A DNA stretch of 64,000 nt from Nitrincola alkalilacustris. Lineage in GTDB: Bacteria > Pseudomonadota > Gammaproteobacteria > Pseudomonadales > Balneatricaceae. The notes under the pieces were generated by a model, which was not told the DNA's origin, made no database searches, and worked only from the letters and a program-made list of their open reading frames with translations. A program made the position numbers and the translations under genes. Of this stretch, positions 26,837-36,723 are shown in pieces; within the stretch, counting starts at the first letter, position 1, and the number at the start of each line of letters is the position of its first letter. The stretch is taken from assembly GCF_008973755.1 (NCBI RefSeq), contig NZ_WBOM01000008.1, positions 62,001 through 126,000 on the forward strand, read 5' to 3'.

Positions 26837-28033
26837 ATGAACTTGAAACCTCTTATCCTTAATGCCGGCGCCGAAAAGCGTCTCAGGGCAGGCCATCTGT
26901 GGATTTACAGCAATGAAGTGGATGCCAAGGCATCTCCTCTGAAAGGATTTGAAGCGGGTGAACAGGTGGTGGTGCAGGATGCGCGTGGCAAGTCCCTCGG
27001 TATCGCCTATATCAACCCCAATACACTGATCTGCGGCCGACTGATCAGTCGTGATCAGAAATACCATCTGGATCGCTCGCTGCTGGTTCACCGCCTCAAT
27101 ATTGCATTGGCATTGCGCGAGCAGCAGTTCGATGCACCCTGCTATCGTCTGGTCTTCGGAGAATCCGATGGTCTTCCGGGGCTGGTGATTGATCGCTATT
27201 TTGATATTTTTGTTGTGCAGATATCCACCGCCGGAATGGAGTTGCACAAGGATGCGATTATCGATGCGCTGAACAAGGTGTTCATGCCGGCGGCGATTGT
27301 GTTCCGCAATGATGGCAAGATGCGTGCGCTGGAAGGTCTCGACAGCTATATCGAAGTGGCTCAGGGAGAAGTGCCGGAGCTGGCACCCCTGGTTGAGAAC
27401 GGTGTCAATCTGCTGGCGCCGATACTGGATGGCCAGAAAACCGGGTGGTTCTATGACCACCGTGAGAATCGCGCACGCATGCAGCAGATGGTCAAGGGCA
27501 AACGTGTGCTGGACCTGTTCAGCTACGTCGGTGGCTGGGGTGCTCAGGCGCTCGCAGCCGGTGCCTCTGAGGTGATCTGTGTGGATGCGTCGCAGACCGC
27601 ACTGGATGTGGCTGCAGAAAATGCGCGCATCAATGGTGGCGAAACCCGCTTCAGAGGCCTCAAGGGCGATGCCTTTGATATCTGCAAGGAGCTGACGGCT
27701 GAGAAGGAGCGGTTTGACCTGATCATAGTAGACCCTCCTGCGTTTATTCAGAAACGCAAGGATCTGCGCAACGGTGAGCGCGCCTATGCCCGGATCAACA
27801 ATCTGGCGATGCGCCTGCTTGAGCGTGATGCGGTGCTGATCTCCGGTTCCTGCTCCATGCATCTGGGGTGGGAGCAACTGATCGATCTGCTACGTGGCAA
27901 CAGCCGTGAACTGGATCGCAATGCGCAGATTTTTGCACGTGGGCATCAGGGGGCCGATCATCCGGTCCATCCGGCCATTCCGGAAACAGACTATCTCAAG
28001 GCCTGCTTTCTGAGAGTGCTGCCCAGCAGCTGA
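26837..28033 (+). CDS. rlmI: 23S rRNA m5C1962 methyltransferase
   Basis: The SAM-dependent enzyme methylates C1962 of 23S rRNA. At 398 residues it has the E. coli RlmI layout: an N-terminal PUA domain (HLWIYSNEVD), an EEHEE-like middle, and a C-terminal Rossmann methyltransferase with LDLFSYVGGWGAQAL as SAM motif I, VICVDAS as motif II, VDPPAF as motif IV and the catalytic cysteine region SGSCSMHL. It follows gcvH but is separated by a hairpin, so it may have its own promoter. Confidence 0.94.
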   Translation: MNLKPLILNAGAEKRLRAGHLWIYSNEVDAKASPLKGFEAGEQVVVQDARGKSLGIAYINPNTLICGRLISRDQKYHLDRSLLVHRLNIALALREQQFDAPCYRLVFGESDGLPGLVIDRYFDIFVVQISTAGMELHKDAIIDALNKVFMPAAIVFRNDGKMRALEGLDSYIEVAQGEVPELAPLVENGVNLLAPILDGQKTGWFYDHRENRARMQQMVKGKRVLDLFSYVGGWGAQALAAGASEVICVDASQTALDVAAENARINGGETRFRGLKGDAFDICKELTAEKERFDLIIVDPPAFIQKRKDLRNGERAYARINNLAMRLLERDAVLISGSCSMHLGWEQLIDLLRGNSRELDRNAQIFARGHQGADHPVHPAIPETDYLKACFLRVLPSS

Positions 28034-28111
28034 TGCGAGCTCCACCAGCTGCTTTTTTGCGTACACAGCGCCTTGTTCGTCAATAACCATCCATGGAAAC
28101 AGGAGTCATGC

Positions 28112-29149
28112 ATGCAGTATCAACCACTTGGCAACAGCGATCTGAATGTCAGTCGGATCTGTCTCGGCACCATGACCTTCGGGCGTCAGAACAGTGAGTC
28201 CGATGCCTTTGAACAGTTGGATTATGCGGTTTCTCAGGGCGTCAACCTGCTCGATGCTGCCGAGATGTATCCGATCCCCACTCAGGCCGAAACGCAGGGG
28301 CTGACCGAAACCTATATCGGCAACTGGATGAAACAGCGCCAGAACCGGCAGGAGTTGATTCTGGCAACCAAGGTGGTCGGGCCTGGTGCGATGGTTGGTT
28401 ACCTGCGTCCTGATCTGCATCTGGATCGGCGTAATATCCGAGCAGCGGTTGAGGGAAGCCTGCAGCGACTGCAGACAGATTATATCGATCTTTATCAACT
28501 GCACTGGCCGGATAGGCAGACCAACTTCTTTGGCCAGCTCAATTATCGTCATGAGCCTGAGAAGGATGGCACGCCACCGCTGGAAACCCTGCAGGCTCTG
28601 TCTGAGCTGGTGGCAGAGGGCAAGATCCGTTACATCGGTCTGTCCAATGAAACCCCCTGGGGCGTCATGACTTTTCTGCAACTGGCAAAAGCGCATGATC
28701 TGCCTTTGGTGGTGTCGGTGCAGAATCCCTACAGCCTGCTGAATCGCTCTCTGGAGGTTGGGTTGGCTGAGGTGTTGCTGCGCGAGCAGGTGGGTCTGCT
28801 GGCATACTCACCGCTGGGCTTTGGTGTCCTCAGTGGCAAGTATCTGCAGGGGCGTCGACCGGCTGGATCTCGTCTCGCGCTCTTTCCTGAATATAAGCGC
28901 TACATAGGTGAGCAGGCTGAAGATGCCACCGCTGCCTATGTCAATCTGGCCAGGTCAGCAGGTCTGGATCCGGCTCAGATGGCGCTGGCATTCGTCAACA
29001 GTCGCTCTTTTCTGGGCAGCAATATCATTGGCGCCACAAAGATGGATCAGTTGAAGCAGAATATCGCGTCGCTGCAGGTCACGCTCAGCAATGATCTGCT
29101 GGAGGAGATAGAGGCGATACATCGCCGCTATCCCAACCCCAGTCCCTGA
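28112..29149 (+). CDS. tas: Aldo-keto reductase, Tas-like
   Basis: The 345-residue NADP(H)-dependent TIM-barrel oxidoreductase is similar to E. coli Tas (346 residues). The N-terminal MQYQPLGNSDLNVSRICLGT, the tetrad aspartate and tyrosine in LLDAAEMYP and the catalytic histidine in LYQLHWPDR are present. The frame is open upstream to 28073, but ATG 28112 has CAGGAG seven bases before it. Substrate is unknown. It converges on the HAD gene with a 13-base gap and no room for a separate terminator. Confidence 0.93.
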   Translation: MQYQPLGNSDLNVSRICLGTMTFGRQNSESDAFEQLDYAVSQGVNLLDAAEMYPIPTQAETQGLTETYIGNWMKQRQNRQELILATKVVGPGAMVGYLRPDLHLDRRNIRAAVEGSLQRLQTDYIDLYQLHWPDRQTNFFGQLNYRHEPEKDGTPPLETLQALSELVAEGKIRYIGLSNETPWGVMTFLQLAKAHDLPLVVSVQNPYSLLNRSLEVGLAEVLLREQVGLLAYSPLGFGVLSGKYLQGRRPAGSRLALFPEYKRYIGEQAEDATAAYVNLARSAGLDPAQMALAFVNSRSFLGSNIIGATKMDQLKQNIASLQVTLSNDLLEEIEAIHRRYPNPSP

Positions 29150-29162
29150 TTGCTGAAAAAGT

Positions 29163-29822
29163 TCAACCCTGACGCAGATCCAGAATCGGCCAGTTGCGCT
29201 CACGGGCAATGCTGGCCAGCGTCTCATCCGGATTGACAGCAACCGGATGGTCTACCTGCTCCAGCAGTGGCAGATCGTTTCGTGAGTCGCTGTAGAAGTA
29301 ACTGCCTGACAGGGAGTGGCCCCTTTCTTCCAGCCATTGCTGCAGGCGTGTGACCTTGCCTTCCTGAAAGCAGGGAGTGCCCTGAAGCCGGCCTGTATAG
29401 CGGCCATCCAGCAGCTCAGGCTCGGTTGCCAGCAATACATCTATGCCCAGGCGTGAGGCAATCGGGCGTGTCACGAAAGCATTGGTTGCCGTGATGATCA
29501 TCGGCAGATCACCCTGTTTGCGATGTTGCTCAATCAGATCCTGTGCCGCTGGCAGCATCAGTGGTTCGATACACTCCTGCATGAACTGTTGATGCCACAG
29601 CTCAAGTTGTGTCAGTGAGTGCTGACTCAGTGGTCGCAGAGCAAAGGCCAGAAACTCGTTGATATCCAGGGTGCCTTGCTGATACTGCCGGTAGAAACGA
29701 TCATTGGCAGCCTGATAGGCTGACTCGTCCACGGCTCCGATACGGCACAGAAATTCACCCCAGGCATGGTCGCTGTCGCCACCGAGCAGGGTGTTGTCCA
29801 GATCAAAAATCGCCAGTCTCAC
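29163..29822 (-). CDS. HAD-superfamily IB phosphatase, candidate histidinol-phosphatase
   Basis: The 219-residue HAD hydrolase has all four motifs: FDLDNTLL (Asp7 nucleophile, Asp9), ITATN, the GKVTR lysine and YSDSRNDLPLL. It starts with GTG at 29822 behind GGAG. It is divergent from rppH-ptsP. In Pseudomonas aeruginosa the gene in the same place (PA0335) has been reported to encode histidinol-phosphate phosphatase, so this is the likeliest role; a SerB-like or nucleotide phosphatase cannot be excluded by eye. Confidence 0.88.
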   Translation of the reverse strand: MRLAIFDLDNTLLGGDSDHAWGEFLCRIGAVDESAYQAANDRFYRQYQQGTLDINEFLAFALRPLSQHSLTQLELWHQQFMQECIEPLMLPAAQDLIEQHRKQGDLPMIITATNAFVTRPIASRLGIDVLLATEPELLDGRYTGRLQGTPCFQEGKVTRLQQWLEERGHSLSGSYFYSDSRNDLPLLEQVDHPVAVNPDETLASIARERNWPILDLRQG

Positions 29823-29965
29823 AGACTAACTCCGGTTAAAACTGATAGTTGGACTGCAAGGATAGAGCGTGATGCTGTTTTGCGCAAATGCAGGCATGCT
29901 ATTTGCCTGAAACCATATCTGTGGAACAATAACCGACAATAGAATTGTAAATCGGGAACAACATT

Positions 29966-30451
29966 GTGATTGATTCAGAGGGCTTCCGACCGAACGTCGG
30001 CATCATTCTGGTGAACTCGCTGGGTCAGGTCCTCTGGGCGAAGCGTATCGGGCAAGATGCCTGGCAGTTTCCCCAGGGTGGTATTCAGGATAGCGAAACG
30101 CCGGAACAGGCGATGTTCAGAGAGTTGAAAGAGGAGATAGGGCTGACACCACAGGATGTGGAGGTACTGGCCGTGACGCGGGGTTGGCTGCGTTATCGTT
30201 TGCCAAAACGGATGATTCGTCGTCATTCCCAGCCTATGTGTGTGGGGCAGAAGCAGAAGTGGTTTTTGTTAAAAATGCTCAGCCATGACAGTGCTGTGAG
30301 GATTGATCATTCGGATTCGCCGGAATTTGATGGGTGGCAGTGGGTCAGTTACTGGTATCCTCTCAGGCAAGTGGTATCTTTTAAAAGGGAAGTGTACCGC
30401 AAAGCCATGAAGGAACTGGCGCCGAAACTGTCCAGGCTGGTTTATGGATAG
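29966..30451 (+). CDS. rppH: RNA pyrophosphohydrolase
   Basis: This Nudix enzyme removes pyrophosphate from 5'-triphosphate (or diphosphate) RNA ends and so triggers RNase E-dependent decay. At 161 residues it is slightly shorter than E. coli RppH (176). The N-terminal [10 protein letters not shown], the WQFPQGGI motif and the Nudix box [20 protein letters not shown] are all present. The start is a GTG at 29966. It is 29 bases upstream of ptsP, the conserved rppH-ptsP pair. Confidence 0.97.
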   Translation: MIDSEGFRPNVGIILVNSLGQVLWAKRIGQDAWQFPQGGIQDSETPEQAMFRELKEEIGLTPQDVEVLAVTRGWLRYRLPKRMIRRHSQPMCVGQKQKWFLLKMLSHDSAVRIDHSDSPEFDGWQWVSYWYPLRQVVSFKREVYRKAMKELAPKLSRLVYG

Positions 30452-30480
30452 TTAATTTTTTCATCAGCAGGGAATCAGGC

Positions 30481-32772
30481 ATGAGTATACTGAGTGTGCT
30501 TCGCAAGATCGTTCAGGAGGTCAGTACCGCGCCCGACCTGGCATCCGTGCTTGCGCTGATCGTGAGCCGGATACAGCGCGCCATGGATACTCAGGTCTGT
30601 TCCGTGTTTCTGCTGGATGAGGTGCAGGATCGCTATGTGCTGATGGCTACTCAGGGGTTGAATCCCGAAGCGGTCGGTCAGGTCAGTCTCGCCTCCACCG
30701 AAGGTATTGTCGGCGTGGTGGCTCAGCGCGCCGAGCCGATCAATCTTGAGGATGCCTCTATTCATCCCGCTTTTCACTATCTTCAGATCACAGGTGAGGA
30801 GCGTTTCCACGCGTTTCTCGGGGTGCCGATTATCCACCATCGCAAGGTGTTGGGCGTGCTGGTGGTGCAGCAGCATGAGAAGCGCCGCTTTGATGAGAGT
30901 GAGGAAGCGTTTCTGGTGACGCTGTCGGCGCAGCTGGCCGGTATCATTGCGCATGCAGGTCTCAGTGGTTCAGTTGCCAAATTTGATGACAAGAGTGGCG
31001 GGAGCCTGCAGGATCGCCGTTTTGATGGTGTGGCAGGCTCTCCCGGTATTGCCATAGGGCAGGTGGTTGTGGCGTCACTGCCGGCTGATCTGGATACGGT
31101 TCCGGATAAGGCTGCAAAAGATATTGCCCGTGAAATTGAGCACTTTCAGCAGGCGCTTGAAGCTGTCAGGGTGGACATCCGCAGTGTTGCCAGCGTGCTG
31201 TCGCAAAGACTCAGCAGCGATGAGCGGGCATTGTTCGATGTCTATCTCAGAATGCTGGATGACAATGCGCTGGCGGCGGAAATCATCGCCAGGATTAATG
31301 AGGGCAACTGGGCGCAGGGTGCGCTGCGTGAAGTGATCAGTGAGCATGTGCGCGAGTTCTCGGCGATGGAAGATTCCTATCTGCGTGAGCGTGCCACGGA
31401 TATCAAGGATCTCGGCCGTCGTATTCTGAGTTATCTGCAGGAGGAGAGTGAATCCGAACCGGTGGAGTATCCCGATAAGGCAATACTGCTGGCAGATGAG
31501 TTGACGCCGGCGATGCTCGGTATGGTACCGGAAGACAAACTGGTCGGCCTGATCTCGGTCAGTGGTTCGGGCAACTCTCATGCAGCAATTCTGGCGCGTT
31601 CCATGGGGATACCCACCATCATGGGTGTGGTCGACATCCCCTATCGTCGCCTTGAGGGTCGAGAGGTGGTGCTGGATGGCTATACCGGGCGTGTTTATGT
31701 CAATCCATCCGATAAGCTCAAGTATGCCTTTCTGCAGATATTGAACGAGGTGCAGGCGGTTACGGATGAACTGGAGGGGCTGCGCGACCTGTCGGCCATT
31801 ACGCCTGATGGCTACCGCATCCCTCTGTGGGTCAACACAGGTCTGGCTGCTGACGTCAGTCGGGCGCTGGAACGGGGTGCCGAAGGGATCGGGCTGTATC
31901 GTACAGAGATCCCATTCATGATTCGCGACTGTTTCCCGAGTGAGCAGGAGCAGATAGAGAGCTATCGTGCTCAGCTCGAGGCTTTTGCGCCGCGTCCGGT
32001 GACGATGCGAACGCTGGATATCGGGGGCGATAAGGCCCTGCCTTACTTCCCGATCAGTGAAGAGAACCCCTTTCTGGGCTGGCGTGGTATCCGTGTCACG
32101 CTGGATCATCCCGAAATCTTCATGGTTCAGGTCAGGGCGATGCTGCGCGCTTCCGAGGGGCTGGATAATCTGCGCATCATGCTGCCGATGGTGACCAGTG
32201 TGAATGAGGTGGAGGAGGCTGTGCGGCAGATAGATCGTGCACTGGCCGAACTCTGGGAGGAGGGGTTTGCGGTCAAGCGTCCGCCCATCGGGGTGATGAT
32301 CGAGGTCCCGGCAGCCGTTTATCAGGTGCGGCGCTTTGCGCGCATGGTGGATTTCATTTCGGTGGGCTCTAATGATCTGACCCAGTATCTGCTGGCTGTA
32401 GATCGCAACAATCCGCGCGTTGCTGATCTCTACGCACCCTACCATCCGGCAGTGCTCAAGGCGCTGGACTTTATCGTTCAGGAGACGCACAAGGAGCGCA
32501 AGCAGGTTTCCATCTGTGGCGAGATGGCAGCAGATCCGGGTGGCGCTCTGCTGCTGATGGCAATGGGCTACGACGTGCTGTCGGTCAATGCCAATAACCT
32601 GCCACGGATCAAATTTGCGGTGCGTGGTGTCAGCATGTTCCGTGCCCGTCAGTTGCTGACCAAGGTGCGTGTCATGGACGATGCCGAAGAGATACACCAA
32701 CTGCTGCGTCAGGCGTTGAAAAGCTTCGGCCTCAGCCAGCTTACCCGCCCCTCCATGCCTGAGGACGAATAA
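30481..32772 (+). CDS. ptsP: Enzyme I of the nitrogen phosphotransferase system (PTS-Ntr)
   Basis: EI-Ntr transfers phosphate from PEP to NPr (PtsO), feeding PtsN and regulating nitrogen and potassium metabolism. The 763-residue protein has an N-terminal GAF domain (residues about 15-160, a glutamine/alpha-ketoglutarate sensor in homologues), the phosphohistidine domain with His367 in SGSGNSHAAILARSMG, and a C-terminal PEP-binding barrel (GIGLYRTEIPFM, and VSICGEMAADP with its Cys). It ends ten bases from the stop of the convergent NRDE gene. Confidence 0.97.
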   Translation: MSILSVLRKIVQEVSTAPDLASVLALIVSRIQRAMDTQVCSVFLLDEVQDRYVLMATQGLNPEAVGQVSLASTEGIVGVVAQRAEPINLEDASIHPAFHYLQITGEERFHAFLGVPIIHHRKVLGVLVVQQHEKRRFDESEEAFLVTLSAQLAGIIAHAGLSGSVAKFDDKSGGSLQDRRFDGVAGSPGIAIGQVVVASLPADLDTVPDKAAKDIAREIEHFQQALEAVRVDIRSVASVLSQRLSSDERALFDVYLRMLDDNALAAEIIARINEGNWAQGALREVISEHVREFSAMEDSYLRERATDIKDLGRRILSYLQEESESEPVEYPDKAILLADELTPAMLGMVPEDKLVGLISVSGSGNSHAAILARSMGIPTIMGVVDIPYRRLEGREVVLDGYTGRVYVNPSDKLKYAFLQILNEVQAVTDELEGLRDLSAITPDGYRIPLWVNTGLAADVSRALERGAEGIGLYRTEIPFMIRDCFPSEQEQIESYRAQLEAFAPRPVTMRTLDIGGDKALPYFPISEENPFLGWRGIRVTLDHPEIFMVQVRAMLRASEGLDNLRIMLPMVTSVNEVEEAVRQIDRALAELWEEGFAVKRPPIGVMIEVPAAVYQVRRFARMVDFISVGSNDLTQYLLAVDRNNPRVADLYAPYHPAVLKALDFIVQETHKERKQVSICGEMAADPGGALLLMAMGYDVLSVNANNLPRIKFAVRGVSMFRARQLLTKVRVMDDAEEIHQLLRQALKSFGLSQLTRPSMPEDE

Positions 32773-32782
32773 AAGCCTTCAC

Positions 32783-33553
32783 TCAATCCGGTACTATGGC
32801 ACGCAGGTTGAAACGGGTGGTCAAGGGGTGAGGTGTCTGCGGCTGCAGGTGAGTGAACTCAGTCAGCTCAAGTTCTCCGTCTGCACTCAGTATCAGCGTT
32901 GTGCTGGAGCGGGTACCATACTTGTCACTCTCGATAAAACAGCTGGACAGCATGCTTTCCCACTCCTGGCTGATACCTGTGTCGGGCAGAAGTTCGTCCT
33001 GTGCCTTATCGCGACTGGATAGCAGCGACAACAGCTGATCCGCTCTGGGTGCTGTCAGCTCGTTCAGATACTGTTGCATCTGCTGGCGTGCCAGCTCAGT
33101 CTTCGGCCAGGGGGTATTCAGCAGAGCATTACTCAGTGTGTGGATGCCGGGCTGTAAGCGGGTCGGTGTCTGGTGATGGGTGCCGAGGTAGTAAAGCCCT
33201 GTTCGGTCCAGTAGCAGCAGATTGAATCCGCCATAAGCTTCAAAGCTGATCTCTCGAGCGTAATCCAGAGCGCTCACGGGGTTGGCAAGATAGTGACTGA
33301 TCAGCTCCCCACGTGAGAAGAGTGCTGACTGGCTGGCGCGACCATCGCGATAGTTGGTCAGTGCAGCCATGCGACCATCATCCGAGATGCCCAGCCAGGT
33401 TCCGCCCTGAGTCAGATCACGGCCTGCCAGTATCGGCTTGTCCTCCCAATGGTGTACGGGAAGTGTCGGGCGCTGGTAGAATTCATCACGATTTGCGACC
33501 AGCAGCAGTGGCCACTGGGTTGACTGGCGGTAAGCAAGGGTGATCAGGCACAT
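32783..33553 (-). CDS. NRDE (TANGO2-like) family protein
   Basis: The 256-residue protein belongs to the NRDE family, named for the ANRDEF motif near residue 20 (seen here as LLVANRDEFYQRP). It begins Met-Cys, consistent with an Ntn-hydrolase-like fold in which Cys2 becomes N-terminal. The conserved GGTWLGIS and LTNYRD stretches are present. TANGO2 relatives have been linked to heme trafficking, but the bacterial function is not established. AGGAAAG precedes the ATG. Confidence 0.9.
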   Translation of the reverse strand: MCLITLAYRQSTQWPLLLVANRDEFYQRPTLPVHHWEDKPILAGRDLTQGGTWLGISDDGRMAALTNYRDGRASQSALFSRGELISHYLANPVSALDYAREISFEAYGGFNLLLLDRTGLYYLGTHHQTPTRLQPGIHTLSNALLNTPWPKTELARQQMQQYLNELTAPRADQLLSLLSSRDKAQDELLPDTGISQEWESMLSSCFIESDKYGTRSSTTLILSADGELELTEFTHLQPQTPHPLTTRFNLRAIVPD

Positions 33554-33642
33554 GGCTTGGTCTTTCCTGATTGTGAAACAGGTTACATATTAGACCCGGT
33601 TGCAGGACCGGGACAAACACATTTCCTTGACAGGATTCTGCG

Positions 33643-34443
33643 ATGTTGATGACCTTGCTACTCTATCTGGTTCTTGGTGCTGCTGCCGGTCTGACGGCAG
33701 GCCTGTTTGGCATAGGCGGTGGTCTGTTGATAGTACCTGTGCTGATCTTCTCCTTCGAGCTGCAGGGAGTGAGCCCTGCGGTCTTGACGCATATGGCGAT
33801 CGCTACCTCGCTGGCGACTATTGTCGTGACCTCGATCAGTTCGATTCTTGCTCACCACAAGCGTGGTGCAGTGAACTGGCCGGTTTTCCGGCTGCTGGCG
33901 GTGGGTATTCTGTTTGGCGCAATGCTGGGCGTGAATACGGCCGTGATGCTGCCGGGTAATGTGCTGCAGATTGCGCTGGGTTGTTTTGTCATACTGGTTG
34001 CCTTCCAGATGGCACTGAATCTGAAACCTTCCGCGGGTGACCCTGTGTCCGGAAAGTGGGAGCTGGGAGCGGCGGGTACGGGTGTTGGCTGGGTGTCCGC
34101 GATCTTCGGTATCGGTGGCGGTACGCTGACCGTGCCCTACCTGAGCTGGCGTCGGATTACGATGCAGCAGGCTGTGGCGACGTCGGCCGCCTGTGGATTG
34201 CCGATCGCCCTGATGGGGGCCGTGACCAATATCTGGGTCGGCTGGGATGCTCCAGCAAGACCTGAGTGGAGTCTCGGTTATGTCTACCTGCCGGCGTTTG
34301 TCGGTATTGTCATTACCAGTTCTGTTTTTGCCAAGCTGGGAGCAAAGCTGGCACATGCGCTGTCACAGGTAATGCTGAAGCGAATATTTGCCGTTTTTCT
34401 GCTGCTGGTAGGTATTCGCTTTCTGGTCACGAACCTTTTCTGA
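33643..34443 (+). CDS. TSUP (TauE/SafE) family membrane permease
   Basis: The 266-residue protein has about eight membrane helices and the duplicated TSUP signature: GLTAGLFGIGGGLLIVPVL in the first half and SAIFGIGGGTLTVPYL in the second. Family members export sulfite, sulfoacetate or similar anions; the substrate here is unknown. It is divergent from the NRDE gene and lies 15 bases upstream of lgt, with which it is probably co-transcribed. Confidence 0.92.
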   Translation: MLMTLLLYLVLGAAAGLTAGLFGIGGGLLIVPVLIFSFELQGVSPAVLTHMAIATSLATIVVTSISSILAHHKRGAVNWPVFRLLAVGILFGAMLGVNTAVMLPGNVLQIALGCFVILVAFQMALNLKPSAGDPVSGKWELGAAGTGVGWVSAIFGIGGGTLTVPYLSWRRITMQQAVATSAACGLPIALMGAVTNIWVGWDAPARPEWSLGYVYLPAFVGIVITSSVFAKLGAKLAHALSQVMLKRIFAVFLLLVGIRFLVTNLF

Positions 34444-34458
34444 GGATAGATATTACCC

Positions 34459-35247
34459 ATGTGGTTACACGATATTGACCCGGTTGCCCTGCAGTTGGGT
34501 CCGCTGCAGATTCACTGGTATGGCCTGATGTATATCATCGGCTTTGGTGCCGCCTGGTGGCTCGGCGTGGTGCGTGCCCGCAAACCCGGTTCTGGCTGGA
34601 ATGAGCAGCAGGTGTCGGATCTGATCTTCTGGGGTGCGGTGGGTGTCATTGCCGGGGGGAGAATGGGCTATGTCCTCTTTTACCACTTTGACTACTTCCT
34701 GCAGAACCCTCTGTGGCTGTTTGCAGTATGGGAGGGTGGCATGTCCTTTCATGGCGGCTTCCTCGGTGTGGTACTGGTTCTGTGGCTCTTTGCGCGCAGG
34801 CATGGGAAATCCTTCTTTGCCCTGGCAGACTTCATTGCGCCGCTGATTCCGATCGGTCTGGGTGCCGGTCGCCTGGGTAATTTCATTGGCGGCGAGCTCT
34901 GGGGCCGTGTCACGGACCAGACCTGGGGCGTGATCTTTCCCGCTGCGGGTGATGGTCTGGCACGCCACCCGTCTCAGCTCTATCAGATGCTGCTGGAGGG
35001 CGTTCTGCTGTTTGCGGTGCTCTGGTGGTTCTCTTCACGTCCGCGCCCGGCGATGGCGGTCTCCGGCCTGTTTGTGCTGCTTTATGGCGTCTTCCGCATT
35101 ATCGTAGAGTTTTTCCGCGAGCCGGATGCGCATCTGGGGCTGGTGGCGTTTGACTGGCTGTCGATGGGTCAGTTGCTGTCGCTGCCGATGCTGGTGTTGG
35201 GTGGGCTCCTGTTATTACTGGCATATCGCGGTAAGGCTCGGGGCTGA
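34459..35247 (+). CDS. lgt: Prolipoprotein diacylglyceryl transferase
   Basis: The inner-membrane enzyme attaches diacylglyceryl from phosphatidylglycerol to the lipobox cysteine of prolipoproteins. At 262 residues it has seven predicted membrane helices. The essential region [10 protein letters not shown] (catalytic His) and the Lgt signature [14 protein letters not shown] are present; the latter has Gly where E. coli has Asn after [11 protein letters not shown] is also conserved. It precedes thyA, a common order. Confidence 0.97.
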   Translation: MWLHDIDPVALQLGPLQIHWYGLMYIIGFGAAWWLGVVRARKPGSGWNEQQVSDLIFWGAVGVIAGGRMGYVLFYHFDYFLQNPLWLFAVWEGGMSFHGGFLGVVLVLWLFARRHGKSFFALADFIAPLIPIGLGAGRLGNFIGGELWGRVTDQTWGVIFPAAGDGLARHPSQLYQMLLEGVLLFAVLWWFSSRPRPAMAVSGLFVLLYGVFRIIVEFFREPDAHLGLVAFDWLSMGQLLSLPMLVLGGLLLLLAYRGKARG

Positions 35248-35301
35248 TCTCAGGCTGACGCTGGGCGTTCAGTGCAGTATCATGCGATGTGGTTGACTGA
35301 A

Positions 35302-35325
35302 AATGCATGACTGAATGCATGACTG
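35302..35325 (+). repeat. Two perfect tandem copies of a 12-base unit
   Basis: AATGCATGACTG occurs twice back to back just upstream of the thyA ribosome binding site. Each unit contains the palindrome ATGCAT. It is probably a simple duplication. Confidence 0.6.
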
Positions 35326-35340
35326 GAGAGAAAAGAGACA

Positions 35341-36183
35341 ATGCAGCAGTATCTGGATCTGATGGAAGAGATAGTGCGGGAGGGTGTCGACAAGGGAGAT
35401 CGTACCGGCACTGGCACCCGTTCCCTGTTTGGTCGACAGTTGAGGTTTGATCTGCAGAAGGGCTTTCCGCTGCTGACGACAAAGAAGGTGCATCTGCGCT
35501 CCATCATCTATGAACTGCTCTGGTTCCTGGCTGGTAATACCAATAATCAGTGGCTGAATGAGCGCGGCGTGACCATCTGGGACGAGTGGGCCCTGCCTGA
35601 TGGCGATCTTGGACCTGTCTATGGCAAGCAGTGGCGTTCCTGGGCCTGCCCGGATGGGCGCACACTGGATCAGATGGAGGAGCTGGTCAGACAGATTCGC
35701 CGTAACCCCAACTCACGTCGCTTGATCGTCAGTGCCTGGAATCCGGCTGATCTGCCGGATGAATCGATCAGTCCGCAGGAGAATGTGCGCAAGGGTAAGG
35801 CGGCGCTGCCGCCGTGTCATACGCTGTTCCAGTTTTATGTTGCCCAGGGGCGGCTCAGCTGTCAGCTGTACCAGCGCAGCGCCGATTATTTTCTGGGCGT
35901 GCCGTTCAATATTGCCTCCTATGCGCTGCTGACGCATATGCTGGCGCAACAGTGTGATCTGGATGTCGGAGAGTTTGTGCTGACCTTCGGTGATCTGCAT
36001 CTCTACAGTAATCATCTGTCTGACCCTGCCATAGTGTCTGAGCAGCTATCACGGACTCCCAGGCAGTTGCCGCAGTTGAAAATACTGCGCAAGCCCGCGA
36101 GCCTGTTTGAATATGAGTTTGAAGACTTTGTCATCGAGGGTTATGACCCTTATCCAGCCATTCGCGCACCCATCGCGATCTGA
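35341..36183 (+). CDS. thyA: Thymidylate synthase
   Basis: The enzyme makes dTMP from dUMP with methylene-THF. The protein is 280 residues against 264 in E. coli, the difference lying in an insertion before the catalytic loop (a segment around [15 protein letters not shown]). The nucleophile Cys159 is in [11 protein letters not shown], followed by [25 protein letters not shown] precedes the ATG. folA follows directly, pairing the dihydrofolate producer with its recycler. Confidence 0.97.
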   Translation: MQQYLDLMEEIVREGVDKGDRTGTGTRSLFGRQLRFDLQKGFPLLTTKKVHLRSIIYELLWFLAGNTNNQWLNERGVTIWDEWALPDGDLGPVYGKQWRSWACPDGRTLDQMEELVRQIRRNPNSRRLIVSAWNPADLPDESISPQENVRKGKAALPPCHTLFQFYVAQGRLSCQLYQRSADYFLGVPFNIASYALLTHMLAQQCDLDVGEFVLTFGDLHLYSNHLSDPAIVSEQLSRTPRQLPQLKILRKPASLFEYEFEDFVIEGYDPYPAIRAPIAI

Positions 36184-36192
36184 GGAGGTTTT

Positions 36193-36696
36193 GTGCATCT
36201 GGCAATTATAGTGGCCCACTCCAGCAATCGTGTGATCGGAATCGGTAATAAGCTCCCCTGGTATCTGCCGGAAGATCTGAAGTACTTCAAGCGTATTACT
36301 CAGGGTAAACCGATCATCATGGGGCGCAAAACCTTTGAGTCGATCGGGCGTCCGCTGCCGGGGCGAGCTAATATAGTAATTACACGGGATGAGCAGTGGC
36401 AGGCCGAGGGTGTGCGCGTGGTGCATGGTCTGGAAGAGGCGATCGAGCTGGCCAGCGATATCGCACTGATAGATGGAGTGGAAGAGGCGCTGGTTATCGG
36501 TGGTGCCGAGATATATGCACAGGCGCTGACACGGGTAGACAGACTCTATCTGACCGAGGTGCACACCGAACTGGAGGGCGATGCCTGGTTCCCGGAGCTG
36601 GACAAAACACATTGGCAGGAGATGCTGCGGGAAGATTTTCCTGCGCAGGAGCCAAATCCCTATGATTACAGCTTTGTTGTGCTGGATCGCGTCTGA
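36193..36696 (+). CDS. folA: Dihydrofolate reductase
   Basis: The NADPH-dependent reductase regenerates tetrahydrofolate. The 167-residue protein has the conserved active site LPWYLPEDLKYFK (Trp23, Asp28; E. coli Asp27), the nucleotide-binding GRKTFESIGRPLPGR and the GGAEIYAQAL loop. It starts with GTG at 36193 behind a strong GAGGAGG that overlaps the thyA stop, so it is coupled to thyA. Confidence 0.97.
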   Translation: MHLAIIVAHSSNRVIGIGNKLPWYLPEDLKYFKRITQGKPIIMGRKTFESIGRPLPGRANIVITRDEQWQAEGVRVVHGLEEAIELASDIALIDGVEEALVIGGAEIYAQALTRVDRLYLTEVHTELEGDAWFPELDKTHWQEMLREDFPAQEPNPYDYSFVVLDRV

Positions 36697-36723
36697 AAAG
36701 AAATCAACCTCTGGAGTGGCAGT

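Noticed and set aside
31075..32700. Long minus-strand open frame (541 codons) opposite ptsP
   Set aside because: It is the antisense shadow of a conserved gene with high third-position bias. The peptide is rich in His, Gln and Arg, has no recognisable domain and no good ribosome binding site.
35302..35325. Attachment site or repeat-element insertion before thyA
   Set aside because: Only a two-copy 12-base duplication with no associated integrase or target-site features.
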